From Candidatus Melainabacteria bacterium SSGW_16 (GTDB taxonomy: Bacteria > Cyanobacteriota > Vampirovibrionia > 2-02-FULL-35-15): a DNA stretch of 64,000 bases. The stretch is taken from contig DUDS01000003.1 in NCBI GenBank assembly GCA_004769085.1, forward strand, positions 1-64,000, read 5' to 3'. Shown here in pieces: positions 50,729 through 61,020 of the stretch (position 1 is the first letter of the stretch; every line of letters begins with the position of its first letter). Both the position numbers and the translations under genes were made by a program. The notes below the pieces were generated by a model. It was not told where the DNA came from and did not search any database. It saw only the letters and a program-made list of their open reading frames with translations.

Positions 50729-52111
50729 TTAACCATAATTCCGTTTAAGTTCAAGTTTATGAGTAGGAATTGTTTTTACCCTTATTCTTTCACTCAAAGC
50801 ATGCCCAGGAACCCATAAAACCTCCTTATCAGAACAAAGAAGCGGTAATTCATATCTTTGGTCTCTAGATATTTTCCTGTTAATTAAAAAATTCTTTAGC
50901 TTAAGAGTATTTAATGAACCCAATGGCTGAAAAATGTCATGTGGTTTTCTATATCTGATTGTAAGGCTCTTTTGTAAAAACCTTGACAGATCAACAAAGG
51001 CTCTATTTTCAACATCCAAAGGATATTTTGTTAAGAATTTCTTGGATAAAAAAGGAGTTATTACCAATACGTTCTTATTATCAAAAGTGACTTTACAGGG
51101 TTTTGTATTTATTTTAAGCTTCAGGTCCTTTTTTGGATTATGTTTAATTTTCTTCTCCTGACTTTTCTGTCTAAGAGCTACTGAATCATTATTCACCTCA
51201 AGAATACATTTACTATCCAAATCAAGTTTCCCATAATTGTTAATAGCATAAATCACAGAATCAATCTTCTTTAGATTTCCCCTTACACCAATATTACTTA
51301 AAAGCCAGTACAGAAAAGGAACAAGAAAATTATACCCATGTAAAACAAGTTTTGTTCTGCTCATCACTACAGGAAATATTTCTTTCTTCTTGTCAGTTCT
51401 GATTTCACAAAGCACTCTGCTGAAATAATTATCTAGCTCAACGTTCTGACTATAAACAAGATTAGAAAAAAGTAAAATATTATTCGTATAGTTTTTATTG
51501 ATTTTTTTCATGTTTGGAACAATATTTAATCTGATTAAATTTCTGCTGAACTTCAGATCTAGGTTGGTTTTGTCTTCTATAAATGAAACATGGTGTTTCT
51601 TTGCATATTGCCTGATTTCTTCACGGGTAAACTGAAGGAAAGGTCTATAAATTACAGTATGAGAAATAAGATGACTGACTTCTTTAATAGGTAAAAGACC
51701 ATTTGTCCCTGTACCCCTTATAAGTCTGAAAAGAATAGTTTCAACTTGATCATCTTTATGATGTGCAGTACAGACAAAGTCAAGCTTATTTTTTAAAGCA
51801 TGTTTTTTAAAGAAATTGTATCTTTCATTTCTTGCATTCTCTTCACTTTTAATTACTTTTCCTCTGGCTTCACCATAAATAAAACTGATTTTGTTTTTAA
51901 GGCAGTAATTTTTTACTAACTTTAAATCTTTTATTGATTCCTTCCTCCATTTATGGTTATAGTGCAAAACATAAAGTTCAAAACCTAGCTTTAATCCAAT
52001 AGAATCAAATAAATGCAGAAGCACCATTGAATCAGCACCACCTGAGACTGCCAGTGCAACCTTTTTCTTTTTTAGGAAGGAGAGTTTACTCTGAATCTTG
52101 TAGAAGTTCAT
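50729..52111 (-). CDS. tilS: tRNA(Ile)-lysidine synthase
   Basis: TilS makes lysidine at the wobble base of the AUA-reading tRNA(Ile), an essential function. The 460-residue protein has the PP-loop AVSGGADSMVLLHLF near the N-terminus, and HHKDDQVETILFRLIRGTG. The C-terminal domains include TIRYRKPHDIFQPLGS. It begins inside the 3' end of the interrupted secreted-protein gene (26-bp overlap), so it depended on that upstream gene for coupling or has its own promoter there. hpt follows 25 bp later. Confidence 0.96.
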   Translation of the reverse strand: MNFYKIQSKLSFLKKKKVALAVSGGADSMVLLHLFDSIGLKLGFELYVLHYNHKWRKESIKDLKLVKNYCLKNKISFIYGEARGKVIKSEENARNERYNFFKKHALKNKLDFVCTAHHKDDQVETILFRLIRGTGTNGLLPIKEVSHLISHTVIYRPFLQFTREEIRQYAKKHHVSFIEDKTNLDLKFSRNLIRLNIVPNMKKINKNYTNNILLFSNLVYSQNVELDNYFSRVLCEIRTDKKKEIFPVVMSRTKLVLHGYNFLVPFLYWLLSNIGVRGNLKKIDSVIYAINNYGKLDLDSKCILEVNNDSVALRQKSQEKKIKHNPKKDLKLKINTKPCKVTFDNKNVLVITPFLSKKFLTKYPLDVENRAFVDLSRFLQKSLTIRYRKPHDIFQPLGSLNTLKLKNFLINRKISRDQRYELPLLCSDKEVLWVPGHALSERIRVKTIPTHKLELKRNYG

Positions 52112-52931
52112 TTTCTATATTGTTATGCTTTTCGATTTCTTTTTCTTTTTCCTGCTCTTCTTTCTGAATACTGCCATAAACATCAAGGAAATCCACTTCC
52201 TTTATAAGTGCAGAACGAGCAGGTGATTTAATTATACTTACTTCAGACATAACCTCAGAAACAGGTATAACATTTATTCTTCTTGTCAAAAATACCAGCC
52301 CAAGGAGTCTTGGTTTTAATGCTCCTCCTGTAAGACCTATTGTTGCTGTAACAAGCTCGTTTTTATTTATTTTATTTGCAGTCAGAAACTTCTCCAGATT
52401 TAATTCATTTACCAGTCTGAATTTATCTTCCTGAGAGCTGTGAGGATAAATTAAAACTTCTTTGCTTATGGCTGCAACTGGTTTAATTTCATCTGCCAAA
52501 TCAAAATCAATGCTGGCAGTATATTGTTGACCGCTTGCAACCTGTTCAGGGGCAGAAAGTTTTATCTTTCCCTGATCAACCAGCTCTGAGCCAATACCAT
52601 ATCCAATACTTACTTTTTCAAATAATGTTTTATCACTTGTAATCTTCCAGCTCGGGCCTAATTTTTTAAGAAAGAGATTTCCAACAGATACAGCTTTTAA
52701 AATTCCTTTTGAACCGACTTCGGGTCTGACTTTTGTTGATTCTCCATAATAATGATCCAGGCTTTCAACTGTGGCATAGTCACCATATACTCTTACTGTT
52801 CTTTCCTGAGTTTTACTCTTTATATCAGGATAGGCATCCCACAATTCCTGGGTAAGGCTTTTAACAGAATCAAGACCCAAACCATCACCATTAACAAAGT
52901 CCTGCAAATAATAAGAAAGAACTTTATTCAT
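52086..52931 (-). CDS. Secreted NTF2-like protein, 5' end severed by a MITE
   Basis: The intact frame from ATG 52931 gives 281 residues: an NTF2/SnoaL-like domain (about 1-120: LSYYLQDFVNGDGLGLDSVKS, ERTVRVYGDYATVESLDHYY, FLKKLGPSWKITSDKT), then a beta-rich domain and a Glu/Lys-rich coiled tail. The frame stays open 62 codons further upstream and encodes a signal peptide, but it has no ATG/GTG/TTG before the MITE. The original start is on the far side of the element. The present gene is thus disrupted and may be silent, or may start at a rare codon. It overlaps tilS downstream. Without a signal peptide the product would be cytoplasmic. Confidence 0.8.
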   Translation of the reverse strand: MNKVLSYYLQDFVNGDGLGLDSVKSLTQELWDAYPDIKSKTQERTVRVYGDYATVESLDHYYGESTKVRPEVGSKGILKAVSVGNLFLKKLGPSWKITSDKTLFEKVSIGYGIGSELVDQGKIKLSAPEQVASGQQYTASIDFDLADEIKPVAAISKEVLIYPHSSQEDKFRLVNELNLEKFLTANKINKNELVTATIGLTGGALKPRLLGLVFLTRRINVIPVSEVMSEVSIIKSPARSALIKEVDFLDVYGSIQKEEQEKEKEIEKHNNIENELLQDSE

Positions 52932-53120
52932 ATCGTGCTGATTCCAGTCTCTCTCAAGCCTGTCCAGACTCTGGTTAATCTTCTGGACTTCAGTTATTGT
53001 GTTTATATCTTTTGATTCAGCATTAACAGAAAACGAGGCACTTTGTGGATCAAATGAAAATACCTCGGTACAGGTAACCAGAAAAAATATAATTAACTGA
53101 ATACAAATTAAAAAGTTCTT
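52932..53120 (-). pseudogene. Displaced 5' part of the secreted NTF2-like gene (signal peptide remnant)
   Basis: The minus-strand frame continues open from 52931 to the MITE edge at 53120. It encodes NFLICIQLIIFFLVTCTEVFS, a signal peptide, then FDPQSASFSVNAESKDIN and IDQ-type helix residues. No start codon of the usual types occurs before the in-frame TGA inside the MITE (53127-53129). Joining across the element through the duplicated AAGAACTT gives ATGAATAAGAACTTT, an in-frame Met-Asn-Lys-Asn-Phe start, so the reading frame was intact before insertion. Confidence 0.85.
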
Positions 53121-53282
53121 AATTACTCACCGCCTTCCTCGCTCATTCTTCGCTTGTCGGCTTTGCAAAGTGCTCATGGTCTGCCACTTGTAATATTATA
53201 CAGATTTTGCCGAATGAATCGTCAAAATCTTTTCATGTTGACTGCTTGCTGATAGATTATTGTAGTAGCTGAGTAATTGCAA
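53121..53282 (-). mobile_element. MITE copy E (about 162 bp), interrupting the secreted NTF2-like gene
   Basis: Ends carry AATTACTCA (53121-53129) and TGAGTAATT (53270-53278). Direct repeats of AAGTTCTT (8 bp, 53113-53120 and 53283-53290), or AAAAGTTCTT counting two more matching bases, flank it. The minus-strand sequence has the family hairpin (AGATTTTG/CAAAATCT) and the GAATGAGCGAGGAAGGCGGT end block. The insertion is in codons 3-4 of the disrupted gene. It is also just upstream of the divergent asparaginase gene. Confidence 0.88.
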
Positions 53283-53319
53283 AAGTTCTTATTCATTCTA
53301 CGATATAGCAAACAATAAC

Positions 53320-53325
53320 TATTAT
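53320..53325 (+). promoter_or_regulatory. -10 of the asparaginase gene, leaderless spacing
   Basis: TATTAT, then seven nucleotides, then ATG at 53333. No SD is present. It is 37 bp from the MITE edge. Confidence 0.45.
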
Positions 53326-53332
53326 ATTTCAT

Positions 53333-54298
53333 ATGCCAAATCCAAATAAACCAAAACCTGATCTTCTAGCATATACAACAAGAAATAATGGTATTGAAAC
53401 TTTACATTATGGATGGGTTTTTGTCTTAAATCAGGATAAAAATATGCTTTATAAAAGAGGTAATCCTAATGACCATGTCTTTCTAAGATCATGTGCAAAA
53501 CCCATCCAAGCAATACCACTAGCTGATAGGAGTATAAGAGAAGACGAAATGGCTGTTATATGTGGTTCTCACTCAGGTTCAAAAGAACACATAAAAGTAC
53601 TGGAAAATTTCATGAGAAGGTTTGATCTAAAAGTGTCTGATCTGAAATGTGGTATTCATTACCCATTCGATGAAAAAGAAAGAAATAAATTAATCCTAGA
53701 AGAAGAAAGACCTTGTGCCCTCCATAATAATTGCTCCGGAAAACATTTGGGCATGCTGTATGTATGCAAACAAAATAAATGGAATACAAAAACATATCTA
53801 ACCACAAATCACCCCCTTCAAAAGTTAATTTTAAATACGATTAGCACTTTATCAGAAACACAAGATATAAAAACCGGGGTAGACGGCTGTGGCGTGCCAA
53901 CATTTGCACTCCCGGCAAAAAATATTGCAGTTATATTTTCAAACTTTACCAAAGAAAAATCTTTCCAGGGAATTGTTAGATCAATGAAAAACTATCCATA
54001 TTATATGGGCAGTAAAGGACAGATAGACAGCGAAATAATTGTGGCATCAGACAAAAAACTGATATCAAAAGTAGGAGCTGAAGGAATAATAGTTGTTGCA
54101 TTTAAAGGAAACTGTGCAATAGTAAAAATAGCAGATGGGTCCCCAAGAATCAGATCATTTATAATACTTAAACTGCTGGAAAAACTTGGGTGGTTGTCAA
54201 AAAAAAATATTAAAGATTCAATACTTGAAGAGGTTTCAAAAGGTATTATAAAAAATTATGCAGGAACTATTACAGGAAAAATCAAATCTAATCTATGA
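53333..54298 (+). CDS. Asparaginase II family protein
   Basis: The 321-residue protein matches the asparaginase II (PF06089, ReAV-type) family, which hydrolyses asparagine to aspartate and ammonia. Conserved signatures present: HVFLRSCAKPIQAIPL, CGSHSGSKEHI, CALHNNCSGKHLGML, and VDGCGVPTFALP. In place of the usual GSHSGE there is GSHSGS. Its start is 43 bp from the MITE. The 3' end overlaps the convergent gene by 6 bp. No signal peptide was found, so it is cytoplasmic. Confidence 0.9.
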   Translation: MPNPNKPKPDLLAYTTRNNGIETLHYGWVFVLNQDKNMLYKRGNPNDHVFLRSCAKPIQAIPLADRSIREDEMAVICGSHSGSKEHIKVLENFMRRFDLKVSDLKCGIHYPFDEKERNKLILEEERPCALHNNCSGKHLGMLYVCKQNKWNTKTYLTTNHPLQKLILNTISTLSETQDIKTGVDGCGVPTFALPAKNIAVIFSNFTKEKSFQGIVRSMKNYPYYMGSKGQIDSEIIVASDKKLISKVGAEGIIVVAFKGNCAIVKIADGSPRIRSFIILKLLEKLGWLSKKNIKDSILEEVSKGIIKNYAGTITGKIKSNL

Positions 54299-55012
54299 TC
54301 TATCAAACTTAAGTTTCTTTTTAAGAATAATCTGCAATTCCTGACCAGGATTATATATGTTCTCTTCATTTTGAACTGTCAGAGCTTTAAGTGTCCCTGA
54401 AATCAGAAACGGAATAAGCTTTGAATCAATTTTATCTACTATGACAGCCTGATCTAATGATTCCTGATTAATATTTTTTTCATTCTGCTCAAGTGGCTCT
54501 ACGATCCCATTGCTATCAAAAAAACCTTTTTGTAATGCAACTTCAGTGTTCAGAGTAGATACATCACCGTAAGGAGTTACAATTTGGTAAAGTTTTAAGT
54601 TCACTGTACTGGACATTATAAAAAATGCTGGTCGTTTAATAAAACTTATCCTTCCTCTAACCCAGGAGCCTTTTGGAATTATTAATACCGGCGGTTCAAG
54701 AGGAAGGTAAAAATCTTCTAAAACATGTGCCTTAAAATAATCTCCCACTTTTGAAACTTTTGTATTTATAGTTGTATCCAGAGATATCCTTAGTCTTGAA
54801 TCTATAGCTGTTTCAGGAGGAATTTTACTAACATCTACTTTTGGAAAGTTTGGGTAGTTTTTAATATTTATCTTCGTAGGTACATTTTGTTCAATATTTT
54901 TTGCTTCAGGAGGTTCCTTTATAGGGAAATTACAATCCTGGGCAAAAACATTTAGGACAGGAGAAAGCAATATAAAAACTAAAAAAAACTTTTTAAACAA
55001 CAATTTACTCAA
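54293..55012 (-). CDS. Secreted protein, TrbI/VirB10-like beta domain
   Basis: Starting at TTG 55012 it is 239 residues with a signal peptide (LLFKKFFLVFILLSPVLNVF, then AQDC, where Cys could be a lipid anchor but no lipobox is clear). Residues about 85-175 carry GDYFKAHVLEDFYLP ... LIIPKGSWVRGRISFI ... ATVNLKLYQI-like strands, the same pattern as the 6080 gene. The first TTG of a longer frame at 55114 runs inside the YtxH gene and is rejected. It is the last gene of a four-gene small-membrane-protein operon. Confidence 0.68.
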   Translation of the reverse strand: MSKLLFKKFFLVFILLSPVLNVFAQDCNFPIKEPPEAKNIEQNVPTKINIKNYPNFPKVDVSKIPPETAIDSRLRISLDTTINTKVSKVGDYFKAHVLEDFYLPLEPPVLIIPKGSWVRGRISFIKRPAFFIMSSTVNLKLYQIVTPYGDVSTLNTEVALQKGFFDSNGIVEPLEQNEKNINQESLDQAVIVDKIDSKLIPFLISGTLKALTVQNEENIYNPGQELQIILKKKLKFDRS

Positions 55013-55013
55013 C

Positions 55014-55322
55014 TTACTGGATTTCTTCCTGAACAAGGATTTCACTGCCTCGTTTAGCCAGTTCATCCAGTTTAGAACTAATTCTTGTTGCCTTTTCCTG
55101 GAAAGTTGTTGCAACTTTTGTTGCCTGACCTTTACTCATTTCTTCCAGTTCATGCAATTTACCTTTTGTCAAATCTTTTAACTCTTTTGACTTGTCAAGA
55201 ATATCCTTTCTAAGCTCCTGACCAGGCTTTGGCGCAATTAAAAGACCAACCACTATACCTGATATCAAACCAGATATAATCCCCGCAACAAACTTAAAAA
55301 AACTTCCTTCACCTTTTGACAT
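55014..55322 (-). CDS. YtxH-like small membrane protein
   Basis: The 102-residue protein has one N-terminal helix with the YtxH pattern FVAGIISGLISGIVVGLLIAPKPGQELR, then a long amphipathic, Lys/Glu-rich coiled coil. YtxH (general-stress/envelope) proteins have unknown function. A similar protein is encoded two genes upstream (55702), so the operon contains a duplicated YtxH unit. Start ATG 55322. Confidence 0.8.
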   Translation of the reverse strand: MSKGEGSFFKFVAGIISGLISGIVVGLLIAPKPGQELRKDILDKSKELKDLTKGKLHELEEMSKGQATKVATTFQEKATRISSKLDELAKRGSEILVQEEIQ

Positions 55323-55334
55323 AACTAAACTTTT

Positions 55335-55691
55335 TTACCCACTATCTTTCTTACCATTGTAACTGTTTTCGACTGTTTTGCAAGAAGAAAAATATTCCTT
55401 AACACCTGTTAAAACCCCATGAGCTACAGAAACAGTCATAATACTTGCTTCATTTAAATTAGTCCTTATAGATGAGCTACTTTTACTGAAAAGATTCTTA
55501 ACATTACGAATACTTTCTTTGACCTCTTTTACTTCAGGTTCAAAATCAGAGACTGTATCCATAAGCCTCTGTAAAGAACTCAATGCTTTAACAAGCTGAT
55601 AAACCACAGGTATCATTACAACAAAAAAACAAAAAAATAAAAGAGTAAAAATCACAAATGAAAAAACCAAGAGTAAATTTAAATCAACCAT
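55335..55691 (-). CDS. DUF948-like membrane protein
   Basis: The 118-residue protein has an N-terminal membrane helix (LLLVFSFVIFTLLFFCFFVV) and a downstream amphipathic region (LMDTVSDFEPEVKEVKESIR). This is the layout of DUF948 proteins, which are usually encoded beside YtxH genes as seen here. It lies 12 bp upstream of the YtxH-like gene and 10 bp after the other one. It is probably part of an envelope-associated complex, but no function is established. Confidence 0.7.
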   Translation of the reverse strand: MVDLNLLLVFSFVIFTLLFFCFFVVMIPVVYQLVKALSSLQRLMDTVSDFEPEVKEVKESIRNVKNLFSKSSSSIRTNLNEASIMTVSVAHGVLTGVKEYFSSCKTVENSYNGKKDSG

Positions 55692-55701
55692 TTTAAGTTT
55701 T

Positions 55702-56016
55702 TTACTTCACAGACTGACCAGAGTTTGCATATTTTTTAAGTTCGTCAGCTTTTACCCTGGCTGCAGCAATACCCGTGGAAAGAGCACTTGAAAGTCTTTC
55801 TCTCTGCTCCTGAAAAGCTGATTTTGCAAAATCCAGAACAGATAAAGTTAAATCAATCAGACTCTCAAGAAAATTAAAAAAATGAAAAGGTACCTTGTCT
55901 ACCTTACCCTTTAACTCTTCTCTCAGCTCCTTACCTGATTTGGGAGTATACAAAACTGCAGATGCAAGCCCAATCAATAAACCAAGCAGTAAACCATTTT
56001 TAAGTGATAATTTCAT
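55702..56016 (-). CDS. YtxH-like small membrane protein (second copy)
   Basis: From MKLSLKNGLLLGLLIGLA it is 104 residues, with one hydrophobic helix, the basic motif YTPKSGKELREELKG and an amphipathic C-terminus (QRERLSSALSTGIAAARVKADELKKY). The frame also allows ATG 56034 (MLLYFV), but 56016 gives the YtxH-like start. First gene of 55702-55335-55014-54293, all minus strand with 10-12 bp gaps, so one operon. MITE copy F is 99 bp upstream. Confidence 0.78.
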   Translation of the reverse strand: MKLSLKNGLLLGLLIGLASAVLYTPKSGKELREELKGKVDKVPFHFFNFLESLIDLTLSVLDFAKSAFQEQRERLSSALSTGIAAARVKADELKKYANSGQSVK

Positions 56017-56114
56017 AACAAAATATAATAGCATTATAAACGGCTAACGGTAAGTATCTTTAAATCAACAAAGAAAGTCATACAAATTATAAAGACTCTG
56101 ATTATCTTTCAAAG

Positions 56115-56279
56115 GTAATTTACTCACCGCCCTCCTTGCTCCTTCGTCGCTTGTCGGGCTTTGCAAAGTACTCCCAGTCTGCTATTTATAACATTCTACA
56201 GATTTTGCCGAGTAAATCATCAAAATCTTTCCTTACTGAAAGTTATATTTCGACTTTTACAAAGCACCTGAGTAATTAT
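56115..56279 (-). mobile_element. MITE copy F (165 bp) at the glycosyltransferase stop codon
   Basis: The 165 bp have TTTACTCA and TGAGTAATT near the ends. Flanks TTTCAAAG (56107-56114) and TTTCAGAG (56280-56287) match at 7 of 8 bases and are read as an aged target duplication. The minus-strand hairpin AGATTTTG/CAAAATCT and the GACAAGCGACGAAGGAGCAAGG block are family-specific. The right flank ends exactly at the TAG of the GT9 gene (56288-56290). It lies between two minus-strand operons. Confidence 0.8.
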
Positions 56280-56287
56280 TTTCAGAG

Positions 56288-58508
<2,221 letters not shown>

Positions 58509-58556
58509 CATTTTTAACTCCACAATTTTATTAACCAATAGTAATGATATCAAATT

Positions 58557-58702
58557 AGGACTTACGCACATGTCATACGAACTAAACTGGCGCGTCAGCA
58601 TAAGTATTATTTTTGCGACACCAGAGCGTAGTGACAAGGAGCAAAAAAATACTTGTGCGGTTAAACAGCCAGTTTTAAACCTACTAACTCTGCGTAAGTC
58701 CT
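58557..58702. mobile_element. Second MITE-type palindromic element (146 bp)
   Basis: Perfect 12-bp terminal inverted repeats AGGACTTACGCA and TGCGTAAGTCCT. Inside, AAACTGGC pairs with GCCAGTTT, and AAGTATTATTTTTGC pairs imperfectly with GCAAAAAAATACTT, so nearly the whole unit can fold into one hairpin. It is non-coding. Its sequence is unrelated to the A-I family. The ends resemble those of cyanobacterial MITEs as I remember them (not checked). No clear target duplication was found. Confidence 0.7.
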
Positions 58703-58864
58703 GCAAATATCTGATTCCAGCTTAAAAACACAGATTTATCAGATTTTAAATTAGAAAAACATGCAGTACTGGATTTAATTTTTAAGGGCTACCCCTTTTC
58801 TTTACCCAAGTTATTGGATGAGTTTACATACACATAATTACAGGGAAAATAACTTTTAGAAATC

Positions 58865-59056
58865 ATGTGCATAAGAGAAATAAAAGAAGATCTTTTGTCA
58901 GAAGCTGAACTGCTTATCTATCAGATGAAAGCAGCACAACTTACAAAAGACTATGAAGCAGTAAGTGATAGAGCATTGTCACTTACTAACATTTGCAAAA
59001 AACTCGACTTCATAAGAGAAGAGGAAGAAAGATTTATCCAGGAGTCAGATTTTTAA
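58865..59056 (+). CDS. Small helical protein (63 aa)
   Basis: I do not recognise it. The whole sequence is predicted helical and charged (MCIREIKEDLLSEAELLIYQ, SDRALSLTNICKKLDFIREE). No signal or membrane helix. It is directly followed, 30 bp later, by another small coiled-coil protein, so the pair is probably co-transcribed and may form a heteromer. No SD is evident at the ATG. Confidence 0.55.
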   Translation: MCIREIKEDLLSEAELLIYQMKAAQLTKDYEAVSDRALSLTNICKKLDFIREEEERFIQESDF

Positions 59057-59086
59057 ACTGATAAATAAATGTCAACAGGGGTAAAA

Positions 59087-59311
59087 ATGAGCACAGAAAA
59101 TATAAGGGTTCAGATTGAACTCTTAAAAAATAAACTTGACAATATTGAAGAAACATTAAATGTTCAGGAAGAAGTGCTTGATCTTTTATACAAAAAATCA
59201 AAATGCTTATTTGAGGATGCAATAAAAGAAACACGAACATTCAGCCAAGAAGATATTATAAGAAGAGCCTTTACAAAAGGAAGAATTCCAAAAATACTGT
59301 TTAAAAAATAA
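59087..59311 (+). CDS. Small coiled-coil protein (74 aa)
   Basis: I do not recognise it. It is a charged coiled coil (VQIELLKNKLDNIEETLNVQ) followed by a basic C-terminus (RRAFTKGRIPKILFKK). I prefer ATG 59087 with GGGGT just upstream over ATG 59069. It is the second of a tandem pair of short helical proteins. The next gene is 395 bp away. Confidence 0.5.
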   Translation: MSTENIRVQIELLKNKLDNIEETLNVQEEVLDLLYKKSKCLFEDAIKETRTFSQEDIIRRAFTKGRIPKILFKK

Positions 59312-59706
59312 CCTATAGCATTAAAAACCTATAGAAAATATATCTGCTTTAAATACAGAATGTTGATACTAAAAAGCATTTTAAAACCATGTTTTAAAAA
59401 TCCCAAAGCTACAATTATTTAGAAATTGGGCCATTTTCGGCCATTTTCAATTATCTTTACTTACTTTTTTCTTACCTGACTCCTGTTCAGGCCGAACCAA
59501 ACAAACAATCATGGTTATAACTTATGTAAAGCAGATAATATATTTTCTTGACAAGTTATCTAAAGTCCGCAATTCTATATATTGCAGAAGGATTTTGACA
59601 GGCATTATATTTTTTTCAGGCATATAAGACGGTTTTACTGAAAATTTTTTGTTCTGAGTTTTCACAAAACTGACTAAAGCATGAAAAAAAAATTGAAGAA
59701 AATAAT
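59312..59706. other. Intergenic region before yggS
   Basis: No ORF of note. Two direct copies of GGCCATTTTC lie near 59430-59450, and TTGACA occurs near 59550 and 59600, but no well-spaced -10 pairs with either. No terminator was identified for the preceding gene pair. Confidence 0.4.
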
Positions 59707-60375
59707 GTGAGCGTTAAAGAAAACCTATTAAAAATAAAGGAACAAATAGGTAGTAACAATGTCAAGATTATTGCTGTAACCAAGTACGCAAAATGGGATC
59801 AGATATTTGAAGCTTGTTCATTCGGAATATATGACTTTGGTGAAAGTTATGTACAAGATGCCCTGGAAAAGCTGTCACAGGATTATCAAGGACAAAAGCT
59901 TGAGAATTTAATCAGATGGCATTTCATAGGAAGGCTTCAAAAAAATAAGGCAAAATTTATTATAGGTAGATTTTTTCTTATTCATTCTGTCGACTCTATT
60001 GAGCTTGCAAAAACGATAAATAAAATTGCTGTTCAAAAAGAAGTTACACAAAACATTTTGCTGCAGGTGAATCTGACTGAGGAACCCCAAAAGGGTGGAT
60101 TTAATAAAGACGATTTAAAAAAATCCATGAAAGAGTTACTCAGTTTCCCAAATATAAATATTCAGGGATTAATGACGATTGGACCTAAGACAGAAAATAC
60201 AGACGAGAGCAGGAAGTGTTTTTTAAATCTAAAGGACATAAAAAGCAACCTGGAAGAAGAATATAGTATAAGCCTGAATGAATTATCGATGGGAATGAGT
60301 AACGACTACAAACTAGCAATAGAATGTGGTTCAACAATGATAAGAATTGGAAGAATTTTATTTAAGGAAGAATAA
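59707..60375 (+). CDS. PLP-binding homeostasis protein YggS family
   Basis: The 222-residue protein binds pyridoxal phosphate and balances PLP supply. Family marks: IIAVTKYAKWDQIFEA (PLP-Lys), FGESYVQDALEKL, WHFIGRLQKNKAKF, SVDSIELAKTINK, and SMGMSNDYKLAIECGSTMIRIGR. It starts at GTG 59707. It is paired with sepF, 32 bp downstream, as in Firmicutes and cyanobacteria, where yggS lies beside the division genes. Confidence 0.95.
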   Translation: MSVKENLLKIKEQIGSNNVKIIAVTKYAKWDQIFEACSFGIYDFGESYVQDALEKLSQDYQGQKLENLIRWHFIGRLQKNKAKFIIGRFFLIHSVDSIELAKTINKIAVQKEVTQNILLQVNLTEEPQKGGFNKDDLKKSMKELLSFPNINIQGLMTIGPKTENTDESRKCFLNLKDIKSNLEEEYSISLNELSMGMSNDYKLAIECGSTMIRIGRILFKEE

Positions 60376-60407
60376 TTTAAAAAAATAGAAAGCAGGAGGG
60401 TAATAAA

Positions 60408-60983
60408 TTGAGTCTGGTAGATAGATTAAGAAGTATCTGGTATGGCAAACATCAGGATTCTGACGTGTATGATTCAGATGATTTTGAGAAATTATGGGAA
60501 ATTGAGGAACAAGGCACTATTTCCCCTAGTCCAAATAATAAGCAACAAGAAAAAACAAACAAAAGAGAAATTATTTTTGATCAAATTAAAACAAGGGAGA
60601 ATACAAACGTGATACAGCATCCATCGATAACGCCACAAAGTGAGGTCGTAGTAATTGAACCAAGATCATTTGATGAAGCATTAGACATAGTAGAAGAATT
60701 AAGATGCAGGAGATCAGTAATATTAAATCTTCAGTATCTTGACTCAGAACAGTCACAAAGAGTAGTTGATTTTCTGTCAGGCGCAACACATGCACTTGAA
60801 GGGCACCAGCAAAGAGTTGGTCAGGGGGTGTTTGTATTTGCACCAAATAATTTCACAATAAATGCAGAATCAAAAGAAGCAAGAGCTTTGAGAGATGCAT
60901 TCTGGGGCAGAAGAACTGAAATAATGGAAAAAGAACCTCAGCTTCAATATGCCGAGCCTATAAAGAAAAGTTCTATATTTTAA
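60408..60983 (+). CDS. sepF: Cell division protein SepF
   Basis: SepF anchors FtsZ to the membrane and takes part in septum assembly. The 191-residue protein begins with an amphipathic helix (MSLVDRLRSIWYG) that binds membranes. A variable linker follows, then the SepF core (about 85-170: PRSFDEALDIVEELRCRRSVILNLQYLDSEQSQRVVDFLSGATHAL; VFVFAPNNFTI). SD AGGAGG precedes the TTG start at 60408. It follows yggS. Confidence 0.96.
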   Translation: MSLVDRLRSIWYGKHQDSDVYDSDDFEKLWEIEEQGTISPSPNNKQQEKTNKREIIFDQIKTRENTNVIQHPSITPQSEVVVIEPRSFDEALDIVEELRCRRSVILNLQYLDSEQSQRVVDFLSGATHALEGHQQRVGQGVFVFAPNNFTINAESKEARALRDAFWGRRTEIMEKEPQLQYAEPIKKSSIF

Positions 60984-61004
60984 GTAACTATTTTTGTTTC
61001 CCAC

Positions 61005-61013
61005 TGATAAAAT
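61005..61013 (+). promoter_or_regulatory. Extended -10 of metG, leaderless spacing
   Basis: TGA-TAAAAT is followed by seven nucleotides and then GTG at 61021. No SD is present. Confidence 0.5.
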
Positions 61014-61020
61014 GTAGCTT

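Noticed and set aside
53100-53300. CRISPR or small ncRNA gene in the 53.1-kb repeat region
   Set aside because: The repeat is dispersed, not a regular array, and has TIRs and target duplications typical of a MITE.
59420-59460. tRNA or regulatory RNA in the gap before yggS
   Set aside because: Only two short direct repeats (GGCCATTTTC) are present; no cloverleaf or long stem could be found.
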